From an uncultured Gemmatimonadota bacterium (GTDB lineage: Bacteria; Gemmatimonadota; Gemmatimonadetes; Gemmatimonadales; Gemmatimonadaceae), in assembly GCA_946479015.1 (NCBI GenBank), contig CAMLEQ010000019.1, positions 1 through 20,118 on the forward strand: a stretch of DNA of 20,118 bases, read 5' to 3'. Below, one piece after another: positions 1 through 7,370 of the stretch. Position 1 is the first letter of the stretch. Every line of letters starts with the position of its first letter. Both the position numbers and the translations under genes were made by a program. A model generated the notes under the pieces. The model was given only the letters and a program-made list of their open reading frames with translations, was not told the origin of the DNA and did no database searches.

Positions 1-40
1 CTCGCAGCGTGTAAGCGCGACGCCGCCAGAGCCACACCCC

Positions 41-142
41 CGCGTCACGCCAGTCAACGGAGCCCACCACGGCCCGCGTCACGCCAGTCAACGGAGCCCA
101 CCACGGCCGGCGCCTCGCCAGGACACGGAGCCCGCCACGCCC
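41..142. repeat. 34-bp tandem repeat, two exact copies plus one degenerate copy
   Basis: Positions 41-74 and 75-108 are identical 34-base units beginning CGCGTCACGCCAGTCAACGG. A third unit at 109-142 keeps the same period and about 26 of 34 bases. There is no unique spacer between copies, so this is a tandem minisatellite and not a CRISPR array. It lies outside any convincing gene, downstream of the Ig-domain gene that is transcribed toward it. More copies may lie beyond the left edge of the window. Confidence 0.9.
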
Positions 143-177
143 CCGCGCCCCGCCGGTGCGAGGAGCGAGCATGCCAC

Positions 178-197
178 GCGCGCCCGGGGGGGCGCGC
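178..197 (-). terminator. Hairpin just downstream of the Ig-domain gene
   Basis: GCGCGCCC at 178-185 pairs perfectly with GGGCGCGC at 190-197 around a 4-base loop. The stem starts 7 bases past the stop codon of the minus-strand Ig-domain gene. There is no U-tract on the transcript side, so it is terminator-like by position and stem strength only. Confidence 0.45.
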
Positions 198-204
198 TAC
201 CGAC

Positions 205-2079
205 TCACCGTTTCCCGCGCGCCGTCACCGTGAGCGTCGCGCGCGACTCCTCGCCGTCCACGGACGCCCCCAGCGTCTGCGCGCCGGGCTTCGCGCCGAG
301 CGTCCAGCGCGTGCGCGCGATCCCCGCCGCGTCCGTGGCCGCCTTGCGCGGGGCCACGTTCCCCGCGCCAGGCCGGAACACCACCACCGCGCCCGACACC
401 GGATTGCCATAGACGTCGGTGACCGTCACCGCCACGCGCTTGCCCAGCGGCCGCCCCGCGATGGGCGTGGCGGCGGGATCGTCGAACGCGAGGTTCGCCG
501 CCGGAGCGGGGCGCGCGGCGGCGTGCACCTCGACGCCGCGCTCCACCCCCTCCACGCGAACGGTGAGCCGCTGCGCGCCGGCGGTGCGGGGCATCGTCCA
601 CGCGATGCGCGCGATCCCGGTGGAGTCGGTGGATGGCATGCCGTCGGAGAGCTCCCCCGCGCTCGCGAGCAGCCTGAGATGCGCCCCGGCCACGGGGTTG
701 CCGCCGGCGTCGGTGACGCGCAGCACGATGGGCCTGGGGAGCGCCGCACCCGCGCGCCCGCGCTGCGCGTCCCCGGACACCACGGCCACGACCGCCGGCG
801 CGCCCGCCGTGGCGATGGCGCCGATGGCGAACGCGGGCACGGCGCGTCCGCTCCCCACGCGCACGCGCGCGTGCTGCGTCCCCGCGCGCGGACCGAGTGT
901 CCACACCGCGTGCGCCTCGCCTGACGAGTCGGTGCGCGCCTCGAGCGCGGCGATGCGGCCGCCATCATCCGTCGTCCACGCCACCGGAACGTCGGCGAGC
1001 GCCCGCCCGAGCGAGTCGGCGACGCGCACGCCGAGCGTGTCGGCGAGCGTCTCGCCCACGCGGCCGGCGAGCCCCTCACGCAGCGATGCCACGCGCGTGT
1101 TCGCCGCCACCGGGTCGGCCTCCGCCACCACCACGGCCGCGCTGTCGAGGTGCTCGTCGGTGGCGAGAAGCCGCTGACGTCCGGGGAGCTCGCCGAGCGT
1201 CCAGCTCGTGCGCGCGCGCCCGTCGGCGTCGGTGACCACCACCGCCGGCTCCGCGGCGCCGCGGCCGTCGCTCGTGCGGAAGCGCACCGGCTCTCCCGCG
1301 ATCGGCTTTCCGCGGGTGGACAGGAGCCGCACCACGACCAGCGCCGCGAGCGGCGCGCCGGCGCGGGCGCGCTGGCCGGCGCCAGCCACCACCTCCAGCG
1401 CGCCGGGGAGCGCGACCACCTTCGCCGGGAGCTGCGCCGTGATGTCGTCGATGGAGACGGCGATCTGCGCCGTGCCCGTGGCGCGCCCGGTCGCCACGCC
1501 CGTGGAGTCGATGGTCACGAGCGAGGTGTCGAGCGAGCGCCAGACGGCCGGGCGCGAGCGCACCACGTAGCCACGCGCATCGAGCGCCTGCACGGGGATG
1601 CGAAGGCGCTGGTCCTCCGCCAGCGTGAGCGCGCTGTCGCCGTTCAGCCGCACGGAGGCCACGCGCTGGCGCACGGTGACGTGTGCGCGCGCCGTCCGCT
1701 CGCCGACGGCGGCGAGAATGGTGGCCGTCCCCGCGCCCCTGGCCACGACGCGTCCGCCGCCGATGCTCTCGGCGACGCCGGGGCTCTCGCTGCTCCAGTC
1801 GATGGTGGCACCGATGAGCGCCGTCCCGTTCGCGTCCGTGACCGTGGCCGCGAGCTGGAGGGTGTCGCCGATGGCGGTGACGGTGTCGTTCGCGGGGGAG
1901 AGCCCCACCCAGCTCACGCCGAGGCTGCCGAGCGTGAGCTCGGCGGGCGCTGGTGCCCCGAGCATCCCGTACGAGCGCGCGAAGGTGAAGATCGTGACCG
2001 CCGCCGTCCCCGCGGACAGGACGCCGGCCACCACCTTCATCGCGGTGCTGATGTGCCCCTTCTCCAATGGCTTCGGCAT
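205..2079 (-). CDS. Membrane-anchored protein with six Ig-like (Big_2/Big_1-type) domains
   Basis: This 624-residue protein has one hydrophobic segment near residues 14-36, likely a signal anchor, followed by a chain of Ig-like domains. Two Big_2-like units lie at about 60-136 and 139-217. Four Big_1 (invasin/intimin-like) units follow at about 225-317, 325-415, 428-520 and 525-617. Each of the four carries the pattern TD-x-x-G-x-A-x3-W-T, then a Gly and Gln about 6-8 residues later (near 283, 383, 484 and 582). Such domains normally form rigid extracellular or periplasmic rods used in adhesion or surface display; no catalytic or binding domain is visible. An internal ATG at 2040 (M14) is an alternative start, with GGAGAAGGGG lying somewhat far upstream. 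The gene follows the histidine kinase by 84 bases on the same strand and may share its transcript. The exact ligand or role cannot be read from the sequence. Confidence 0.85.
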   Translation of the reverse strand: MPKPLEKGHISTAMKVVAGVLSAGTAAVTIFTFARSYGMLGAPAPAELTLGSLGVSWVGLSPANDTVTAIGDTLQLAATVTDANGTALIGATIDWSSESPGVAESIGGGRVVARGAGTATILAAVGERTARAHVTVRQRVASVRLNGDSALTLAEDQRLRIPVQALDARGYVVRSRPAVWRSLDTSLVTIDSTGVATGRATGTAQIAVSIDDITAQLPAKVVALPGALEVVAGAGQRARAGAPLAALVVVRLLSTRGKPIAGEPVRFRTSDGRGAAEPAVVVTDADGRARTSWTLGELPGRQRLLATDEHLDSAAVVVAEADPVAANTRVASLREGLAGRVGETLADTLGVRVADSLGRALADVPVAWTTDDGGRIAALEARTDSSGEAHAVWTLGPRAGTQHARVRVGSGRAVPAFAIGAIATAGAPAVVAVVSGDAQRGRAGAALPRPIVLRVTDAGGNPVAGAHLRLLASAGELSDGMPSTDSTGIARIAWTMPRTAGAQRLTVRVEGVERGVEVHAAARPAPAANLAFDDPAATPIAGRPLGKRVAVTVTDVYGNPVSGAVVVFRPGAGNVAPRKAATDAAGIARTRWTLGAKPGAQTLGASVDGEESRATLTVTARGKR

Positions 2080-2163
2080 ATCCGACAGACGCCCCCCGCG
2101 CGCGCGCAGTCACGGTGCGGCGGGGAGGCTGTGCCGAAACGCATCACGGATTCGGGCAATGTG

Positions 2164-4029
2164 CTATGCGGACTCCGCGGGGAGCCACAACGTGAACGTG
2201 CTCCCCGCACCGAGCGCGCTCTGCACGCGGATCTCTCCACCCAGCGCGCGCGCCAGGCGCTGGCTGATCGCCAGCCCGATGCCCGTGCCGTGCGCCGCGC
2301 CGGGATCGAAGCGCGTGAACTCCTTGAAGAGCATCGCCTGCGCTTCCTGCGCGATGCCGGGGCCGGTGTCCGTCACGTCCACCGCGACCCACGGGCCGGG
2401 CTCGCCGCCGTCCGCGCCGCAGCGCGCCCGCACGAGCACGCGCCCACCGGCGGGAGTGTACTTCACGGCGTTCGACACCAGGTTGGAGAGGATCTGTCGC
2501 GCGCGGGCGGGATCGGATCGGATGGGCGGCACGGTGTCAGGCAGGTCGACCGCGAGCACGAGCCCCTTCGTCTCCGCCTGCGCGCGGAACTCCTCGGTCA
2601 CCTCGCGCGCGGTGGCACAGACGTCCATCGGCTCGCGCCGCACATCCACCTGCCCGGCCTCCGCGCGCGCCAGCTCCAGCAGGTGGTCGATGAGCCCCAG
2701 CGCCGCGCGGATGGAACGGCGCCCCCTGCGCACGCTCTCCAGCTGCTCGGGGGTGAGCTCCCCCAGGACGCCGTCCTCCAGCAGCGCGAGCGAGCCATCC
2801 GCGGCGCCGAGCGGATTCTTGACGTCGTGCGTGAAGCCGCGGATCAGGCGCGCGCGACTCCGCGTCACGCGCTCCAGCTCCTGCCGGCCACGCTCGGCGG
2901 CGGCGTGATCCGCCTCGCTCGCCTCACGCGCCTCGCGCTCGCTGCGGAGCAGCCGGTCGCGCTCGATCTCGTGCGCCTTGCGTTCGGTGATGTCCTCGGT
3001 GATCCCGGCGATGCGGTACAACACGCCGCGGTCGTTGCACACCGCGAAGCCGCGACACCACACCCAGCGGATCTCCCCATCGGGGCGTACCACGCGAAAC
3101 TCGAGATCGATGGCGCCCTCCTGCGCCGCGCTCGCGGCGGCAGCGCGCACGCGCTCGCGGTCGTCCGGGTGCACCGCGTCCATCCAGGACTCCGGGTGCT
3201 CGTAGAGACTCCGCGCGGTGCGCCCCCAGATCCGCTCGTACGCGGCGTTGACGAAGAGGTAGCGGCGGAGGCCGGGGTCGGCGAGCCAGATCAGGTCATC
3301 GATGTTCTCCGCGGTCTGGCGGAAGCGCTCCTCGCTCTCCGTGAGCGCCTCGCCGAGCCGCGACACGAGGGCGGCGGCGGACACGGCGAGCAGCACGAGG
3401 CCGATCGTGAGCAGGGCGCTCGTCAGGCCCGTGCGGCGGATCCGCTCGCGTGTCGCGTCCGATACGCGGCCGATCGAATCGTCGAGGCGGGCGGCGGCAT
3501 CCACCAGCCCCTGGAAGCGCGACTGCTGTGCGTCGATGCGCGTGAGGTATTGCTGCCGCGAGATGTGGCCGGCGTAGAGGGAATCGAGCACCGCATCCGC
3601 CGCACGGAAGCCGCGCGTCATCTCCTCCACGCGAGCGGCGATGGCGGGGTCGATCCGCCGGGCGAGGGGAAGGAGCCGCGCCTCCGCGCTCCGCCGGCTC
3701 TCGCGCGCGCGCGCGAAGCGCTCCGCGAACCGCGGCTCGCCCGTGAGCAGATAGCCTCGCGTGCCCGCCGCCTCCAGCGCGAGCGCCGCCTGCATCCGGG
3801 TGACGAGCGAGCGCGCCGGCTCGATCACCGTCGTGAGCTCGCGCCAGAGCTGCTGCATCCGGTACGACTCCAGCACGGGCAGGATGGCGAGGAGCACGAG
3901 CGACGCCAGCACGAGCGCGGGGGCGAGCCGCGCGCGCCGGCGCGCGATCACGCGCAGCCGATCCCCCGCCTCGCGCGCGGCGCTCGGCTCGCTCCCAGGT
4001 GCACGTCGATCCCCGGCGTCTAAACGCAT
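2164..4029 (-). CDS. Membrane sensor histidine kinase with CHASE3-like and PAS domains
   Basis: The 621-residue protein has two transmembrane segments (about 35-53 and 202-222). They bracket a helical periplasmic region whose E-A-G-T-R-G-Y-L-L-T-G motif at about 86-97 is typical of CHASE3 sensors. A PAS/PAC domain of the PAS_3 type (about 236-352, with VHPDD and ITERKAHE) and a coiled-coil linker follow. The kinase core has its phospho-acceptor His401 in FTHDVKNPLG, an N-box SNAVKYTP (about 519-526), DTGPGI (554-559) and GTGIGLAIS (581-589). Family knowledge says it autophosphorylates on His401 and passes the phosphate to a response regulator, but none is encoded nearby. The start has GGAG 9 bases upstream and lies 21 bases after the methyltransferase stop, so the two are probably one operon. 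The signal sensed is unknown. Confidence 0.93.
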   Translation of the reverse strand: MRLDAGDRRAPGSEPSAAREAGDRLRVIARRRARLAPALVLASLVLLAILPVLESYRMQQLWRELTTVIEPARSLVTRMQAALALEAAGTRGYLLTGEPRFAERFARARESRRSAEARLLPLARRIDPAIAARVEEMTRGFRAADAVLDSLYAGHISRQQYLTRIDAQQSRFQGLVDAAARLDDSIGRVSDATRERIRRTGLTSALLTIGLVLLAVSAAALVSRLGEALTESEERFRQTAENIDDLIWLADPGLRRYLFVNAAYERIWGRTARSLYEHPESWMDAVHPDDRERVRAAAASAAQEGAIDLEFRVVRPDGEIRWVWCRGFAVCNDRGVLYRIAGITEDITERKAHEIERDRLLRSEREAREASEADHAAAERGRQELERVTRSRARLIRGFTHDVKNPLGAADGSLALLEDGVLGELTPEQLESVRRGRRSIRAALGLIDHLLELARAEAGQVDVRREPMDVCATAREVTEEFRAQAETKGLVLAVDLPDTVPPIRSDPARARQILSNLVSNAVKYTPAGGRVLVRARCGADGGEPGPWVAVDVTDTGPGIAQEAQAMLFKEFTRFDPGAAHGTGIGLAISQRLARALGGEIRVQSALGAGSTFTLWLPAESA

Positions 4030-4050
4030 GCGCCGTGGGCTCCGCTCCGC

Positions 4051-4671
4051 TCAGACCGCGCAGTAGAACAGTCTGGCCGGCGGGAGGTTGCGCGGCTCGA
4101 AGTCCTCCCGCACTTCGGCGAAGGTAGCGCGGAGGTCGGGGAGCACCGCGCGCGAGAACTGATACACGATGAACACGCCCGTGGGCTGGAGCACGGCGCG
4201 CGTCACGCGCACCACGCGCTGGCGCGTGGCCGCCGGCATGGTGCTGAACGGGATGCCCGAGACCACGTAGTCGGCGAGCGGCAGCTTCAGGCGCGCGATG
4301 GCGTCGTCGGCGCGCTCGGCGGACGCGTGCACCACGTGCAGGCGCGGGTCGCGCACCACGGCACGGAGGTGCGCGGCGAGCTCCGCGTTCACCTCGAGCG
4401 CCACGAGGCTCGCGTCGGGGCGCATGCGCTGCAGGAGCGCCGCGGTGATGGGACCCACGCCGGGCCCGTACTCCACGACCACGCGCGCGCGGTCGAAGGC
4501 CACCGGCGCCACGAGGTGCTCGATGAGGTACCGCGAGCTCGGCACGGCGGAGCCGAGCATCAGCGGATGCTTCACGAAGTTGCGGGCGAACAGCAGCAAG
4601 CTCTCGAGCTGGACGAGCGACGCGCGCGGCGCGGCTGCGCGCCGGCCGGATTGCCGTTCTCTGGACGTCAT
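4051..4671 (-). CDS. SAM-dependent methyltransferase, PmtA-like (phospholipid N-methyltransferase type)
   Basis: This 206-residue class I methyltransferase has the SAM-binding motif VVEYGPGVGPIT at about 65-76 and the acidic ribose-binding residue Glu93 in ALEVN. A family motif SGIPFSTMP lies at 138-146. The N-terminal stretch NFVKHPLMLGSAVPSS (31-46) resembles the opening of the phospholipid N-methyltransferase and KsgA-related group, which often starts F-x2-P-x2-G-S-x3-S-S. The likely role is methylation of phosphatidylethanolamine or a related amino-lipid or small molecule at the membrane face; the substrate is inferred from family only. It heads a minus-strand group with the CHASE3-like histidine kinase and the Ig-domain protein. 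The PAP2 phosphatase gene is divergent. The SD upstream of the ATG is poor (only a G-run), so the start is less certain than the core. Confidence 0.85.
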   Translation of the reverse strand: MTSRERQSGRRAAAPRASLVQLESLLLFARNFVKHPLMLGSAVPSSRYLIEHLVAPVAFDRARVVVEYGPGVGPITAALLQRMRPDASLVALEVNAELAAHLRAVVRDPRLHVVHASAERADDAIARLKLPLADYVVSGIPFSTMPAATRQRVVRVTRAVLQPTGVFIVYQFSRAVLPDLRATFAEVREDFEPRNLPPARLFYCAV

Positions 4672-4861
4672 ACCGCCCCCGGCTGCCGTGATGGACCCCG
4701 GCCTCGTCCCTGGCGGAGCGTGTCCGCGACCGTGGTCGGGGAGCCGGTGGCGGCAATGTCACGCATGGCTCGCGCCCGCGCGGTCGGAGGGCGGGGTAGG
4801 GGCACTATCGGTGGCCGCGCCCCGTCGGGATATTCCGGACGGCCTTCATCAGGATTCCGAC
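4672..4861. promoter_or_regulatory. Divergent intergenic region (methyltransferase / PAP2)
   Basis: These 190 bases separate two genes pointing outward, so promoters for both must lie here or within the gene ends. I could not pick out convincing -35/-10 pairs in such GC-rich DNA. An AGGA lies shortly upstream of the PAP2 start at 4862 and is its likely ribosome binding site. Confidence 0.5.
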
Positions 4862-5707
4862 ATGCTCCGGATCGCGAGACAGGGGAGCGCGGCTTGGGCG
4901 ATCGCCGCTTGCGCGTTGCTCGGGTCGCTGGCGTATCCCGCCGCGGCACAGACGATGACCCCCGCGCCCGATTCCGCCGCGCGGGGGGCGCTCTTCACGC
5001 GCACGGACGCGTGGATCGCGGGGGGGACCGTGCTCGGGGCCGCCGCGCTGATGACCGCGGACCGCGGGATCACGGATGAGTTCCGCGATCCCGGCCCGCA
5101 GCACAGCGGCTTCCTGCACGGCGCCGCGACCGACTTCAACTGGCTCGGCGACCCGGGCACGGTGGTGCTCTCGCTCGGCTTCTACGGAGCGGGGCGGTTG
5201 GGGCACCGCCCGCATCTCGCCGAGCTGGGGCTGCGCGGCGCGGAGGCGATCGTGGTGAGCGCGGCGGCCACGGGGCTGGTGAAGGGGGCGGTGGGACGCC
5301 AGCGGCCGAGCGTGAACGAGGGCGACCCCGACGACTTCTCGCTCGGTGCCGGATTCGGACGCGCGGGGCACACATCGTTTCCCTCGGGACACGCGACGGC
5401 GGCGTTCGCGCTGGCGTCGGTCGCCGCCACGGAGCTCTCGTCGTGGTACCCGCACTCGCGCCGGGTGCTCGTGCCCGCGGTCTACGGCACGGCGGCGATG
5501 GTGGCGCTCGCGCGCGTGTACAGCGCGAAGCACTGGAGCAGCGACGTGCTGGCCGGCGCGGGGATCGGCACGTTGAGCGGTCTGCTCGTGATGCGCTTCC
5601 ACGCGCTCCACCCCCACAGCGGCTTCGACCGCGTGCTGCTCGGCGCGCGGCCGATGGTCACGGGCGCGCGTGGGATCGGCATGGGGTGGCGGATCGCGAC
5701 GCACTGA
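4862..5707 (+). CDS. Exported PAP2-superfamily phosphatase (lipid phosphatase-like)
   Basis: This 281-residue protein starts with a signal peptide (hydrophobic 11-22, cleavage likely after AYPAAA at about 29). It carries the three PAP2 motifs: KGAVGRQRP (141-149), PSGH (174-177, His177) and ARVYSAKHWSSD (217-228, nucleophile-activating His224 and Asp228). Motif 3 begins Ala-Arg where Ser-Arg is usual. The family removes phosphate from lipid phosphates such as phosphatidate, phosphatidylglycerol phosphate or undecaprenyl pyrophosphate, acting at the outer face of the inner membrane or in the periplasm; the substrate is not readable here. Hydrophobic helices around 52-66, 99-110, 126-144, 204-217 and 230-243 fit the fold. 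The reading frame is open upstream of 4862, but the signal peptide and the nearby AGGA decide this start. It is divergent from the PmtA-like methyltransferase, suggesting a shared lipid theme. Confidence 0.92.
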   Translation: MLRIARQGSAAWAIAACALLGSLAYPAAAQTMTPAPDSAARGALFTRTDAWIAGGTVLGAAALMTADRGITDEFRDPGPQHSGFLHGAATDFNWLGDPGTVVLSLGFYGAGRLGHRPHLAELGLRGAEAIVVSAAATGLVKGAVGRQRPSVNEGDPDDFSLGAGFGRAGHTSFPSGHATAAFALASVAATELSSWYPHSRRVLVPAVYGTAAMVALARVYSAKHWSSDVLAGAGIGTLSGLLVMRFHALHPHSGFDRVLLGARPMVTGARGIGMGWRIATH

Positions 5708-5736
5708 CGGAGCGCGCACCCGGTGCGGACGTCACG

Positions 5737-5774
5737 CGACGGGCCCCGTGCGATCCCTCGCACGGGGCCCGTCG
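5737..5774. terminator. 17-bp perfect stem, likely bidirectional terminator
   Basis: Bases 5737-5753 (CGACGGGCCCCGTGCGA) are the exact reverse complement of 5758-5774, with a TCCC loop at 5754-5757. It sits between two convergent genes, 30 bases after the PAP2 stop and 22 bases before the stop of the facing gene. A T-rich tail is weak on both sides, as is common in very GC-rich genomes. Confidence 0.85.
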
Positions 5775-5796
5775 TGGTTCGATGGACGCGTCGGCG

Positions 5797-6111
5797 TCAG
5801 CGGCCGCCGCCCTTGGGTTTTCCGTCCGCGGTAGCGTGAGTGCTCCACCAGGCAGGGGACCCGATCAGCTTTGCGTCCTTCTGCTTGGCGACCGCGGCGG
5901 CGGGCACGTTCGCCGCGCCTCCGCCGGAGACCTCCCCGGTGGACGTCACCGTGGTGTCCTTCGCCGCGCGCCCGGTATCGGCCTTCGCGGTGGCGCCGGT
6001 GTCCGCGACGGCCCGGCTCGCCGGCTTCTGGGGATAGGTGTTCTGCGCGGACGCCAGCGCCGGAACCATCAGGCAGGCGCCGATCGCTCCGATCATCCAG
6101 CTCATCTTCAT
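5797..6111 (-). CDS. Small secreted hypothetical protein with Asp-Thr-Gly-rich low-complexity body
   Basis: The 104-residue product has a clear signal peptide (MKMSWMIGAIGACLMVPALASA, cut near Ala22/Gln23). The mature part of about 82 residues is rich in Ala, Thr, Asp and Lys, with repeated D-T-G/D-T-T steps (ADTGA, ADTGR, KDTT). It ends in KPKGGGR and has a short SPAWWSTHA motif near residues 85-93. I recognise no family. The start at 6111 is supported by AAGGAGG at 6119-6125 with a 7-base spacer; a further in-frame ATG upstream at 6177 has no such signal and would bury the signal peptide. It converges on the PAP2 gene through a shared terminator. Function is unknown. Confidence 0.8.
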   Translation of the reverse strand: MKMSWMIGAIGACLMVPALASAQNTYPQKPASRAVADTGATAKADTGRAAKDTTVTSTGEVSGGGAANVPAAAVAKQKDAKLIGSPAWWSTHATADGKPKGGGR

Positions 6112-6422
6112 TGGAGTCCCTCCTTCGGCCGAGTCCGCGTGCATGCGGCGGCCGTACCCGTCCCGTCTGCAATCCACGGACCGCGACCGGATGAGGGGAC
6201 CGCGATGTATTGGGCCCCAACGAAAAGTTCACGCGGCCGGGTCCGGCGGTGCGCACGCATGGGGAGCGCGATGGCGCGGTGCTCCGACACGCGCTTCCCG
6301 TTTGTCCGGTGGCGCCCGCGCGCGGCAGAGAACAATGCTTCCCGGATGCGGCCGGATCGGCGGCGGCGCCGCCGATGGCACCGGCGGCGGACGAGAGTCT
6401 CGCCAGCGAGGAGATGACGCAC
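6112..6422. promoter_or_regulatory. Divergent intergenic region with a GC-rich hairpin
   Basis: These 311 bases lie between the secreted-protein gene and the DUF1931 gene, which point outward. They hold the AAGGAGG site of the secreted gene (6119-6125) and GAGGAG (6408-6413) for the DUF1931 gene. ATCGGCGGC at 6356-6364 pairs with GCCGCCGAT at 6368-6376, and would lie in the leader of the DUF1931 transcript if transcription starts upstream of it. A relatively A/T-rich patch around 6204-6230 is the likeliest promoter zone, but no consensus pair is clear. I see no gene here. Confidence 0.5.
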
Positions 6423-6872
6423 ATGCCAGTGATGAGCGTGGCCAGATTCGAGCGCTTCTTCCGCGTCGTGGCCGGGCTGGACGTGGACAAGGACGACCTC
6501 AGGCGCTACGACGACTTCATCCACCACAAGCTGCACGACCTGCTCGTGCGCGCCGAGGCCGCCGCGAAGGCGAACGGGCGCGATGTGATCCAACCGTACG
6601 ACCTGCCGATCACCAAGGGGCTGCAGGAGTGCATGCATACGTTCCGGACGCTGGACGAGCAGATCGAGCTGACGCCGATCCTGACGCGGCTCGCCACGCT
6701 GCCGCCGCTGGACCTGAGCGCCAGCGACAGCACGGAAGCGGAGCTTCCGTGGATCGCCGGCGGACTGAGCGTGGCGCTCGCCCGGTCGTTCGGGATCATC
6801 GATCCCAAGCTGAAGAACCCGCAGACCGTGCAGTGGGAGCGCTCGTTCAAGCTCTTCGACCTACTGCTGTAG
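6423..6872 (+). CDS. DUF1931 family histone-fold protein
   Basis: The 149-residue product matches the DUF1931 family along its full length. It opens MSVARFERFFRVVAGLDVDKDD (from residue 4), then has KLHDLLVRAEAAAKANGRDVI and QPYDLPITKGLQE, and an all-helical C-terminal half ending WERSFKLFDLLL. Structures known for this family, from Aquifex and Thermus, show two histone-like folds in one chain. Its cellular role is not established, although DNA binding or a stress role has been considered. The start at 6423 is chosen because GAGGAG (6408-6413) is 9 bases upstream; the ATG at 6414 is too close to that site. It converges on the DUF2267 gene with only 44 bases between stops. It appears monocistronic. 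Confidence 0.88.
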   Translation: MPVMSVARFERFFRVVAGLDVDKDDLRRYDDFIHHKLHDLLVRAEAAAKANGRDVIQPYDLPITKGLQECMHTFRTLDEQIELTPILTRLATLPPLDLSASDSTEAELPWIAGGLSVALARSFGIIDPKLKNPQTVQWERSFKLFDLLL

Positions 6873-6916
6873 GGCCACCGCGTGGCGCCGGACGCGCGCA
6901 CGGTCGCGCCGTCGCG

Positions 6917-7342
6917 TCAGGGCCAGAGGTCGCGTATCTCGGACGGCAGCACGTGCTTGACGTCCTCGATCTCGCCATCGGTGACGCGCCGTGCCAGCAC
7001 GGTGAAGGCGGCACGGGCCACCTGCTCCGGATCGATCGGTACGTCGCGCCCGAACTGCTCCGCGATGTGGGCCAGGAACTGCTCTCGATGACGCACGCGA
7101 AGCGGCTTGTCACTCGGATCCCACCCCTCGTAGTAGAAGCCGCGCATCAGCATCGGGAGCTGGGCGGCGAGCTGCGCCACCTCATCCACGGTGAGCATGT
7201 CGCGCAGCGCGTGCAGCGTCGCCCTCCAGGCCAGATAGCCCCGGTGACGGTCCCGCGAGCCGAGCAACTGCAGCAGGTCGTTGATCCAGCTGTTGGTCCT
7301 GTGGACCGTGGTGTCGAATACTTCGAGGCCAGTCACACTCAT
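6917..7342 (-). CDS. DUF2267 domain protein
   Basis: This 141-residue protein is essentially one DUF2267 domain. The diagnostic stretches are ATLHALRDMLTVDEVAQLAAQLPMLMRG (about 41-68), FYYEGWDPSD (69-78) and the C-terminal TDGEIEDVKHVLPSEIRDLWP. The family is all-helical, duplicated in structure and of unknown biochemical function; it is common in stress and hypoxia-linked gene neighbourhoods. The start at 7342 has GGAG 8 bases upstream. It is the last gene of the long minus-strand run, 28 bases after the two-helix membrane protein, so it is probably co-transcribed with the cbb3 oxidase genes. That position supports a redox or low-oxygen link, by inference only. Confidence 0.9.
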   Translation of the reverse strand: MSVTGLEVFDTTVHRTNSWINDLLQLLGSRDRHRGYLAWRATLHALRDMLTVDEVAQLAAQLPMLMRGFYYEGWDPSDKPLRVRHREQFLAHIAEQFGRDVPIDPEQVARAAFTVLARRVTDGEIEDVKHVLPSEIRDLWP

Positions 7343-7370
7343 CGCACCATCTCCACGGGTGTATCGACGT

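Noticed and set aside
41..142. CRISPR array
   Set aside because: The 34-bp units are directly adjacent with no spacers, and no cas gene is present.
1150..4023. 957-codon open frame on the plus strand opposite the Ig-domain and kinase genes
   Set aside because: Its Arg/Ala/His/Glu-rich product has no family motifs and is antisense to two genes with clear domains; long antisense frames are expected at this GC content.
6874..6886. Terminator hairpin between DUF1931 and DUF2267
   Set aside because: The stem GCCAC/GTGGC is only 5 bp with a 3-base loop, within the background expected for GC-rich DNA.
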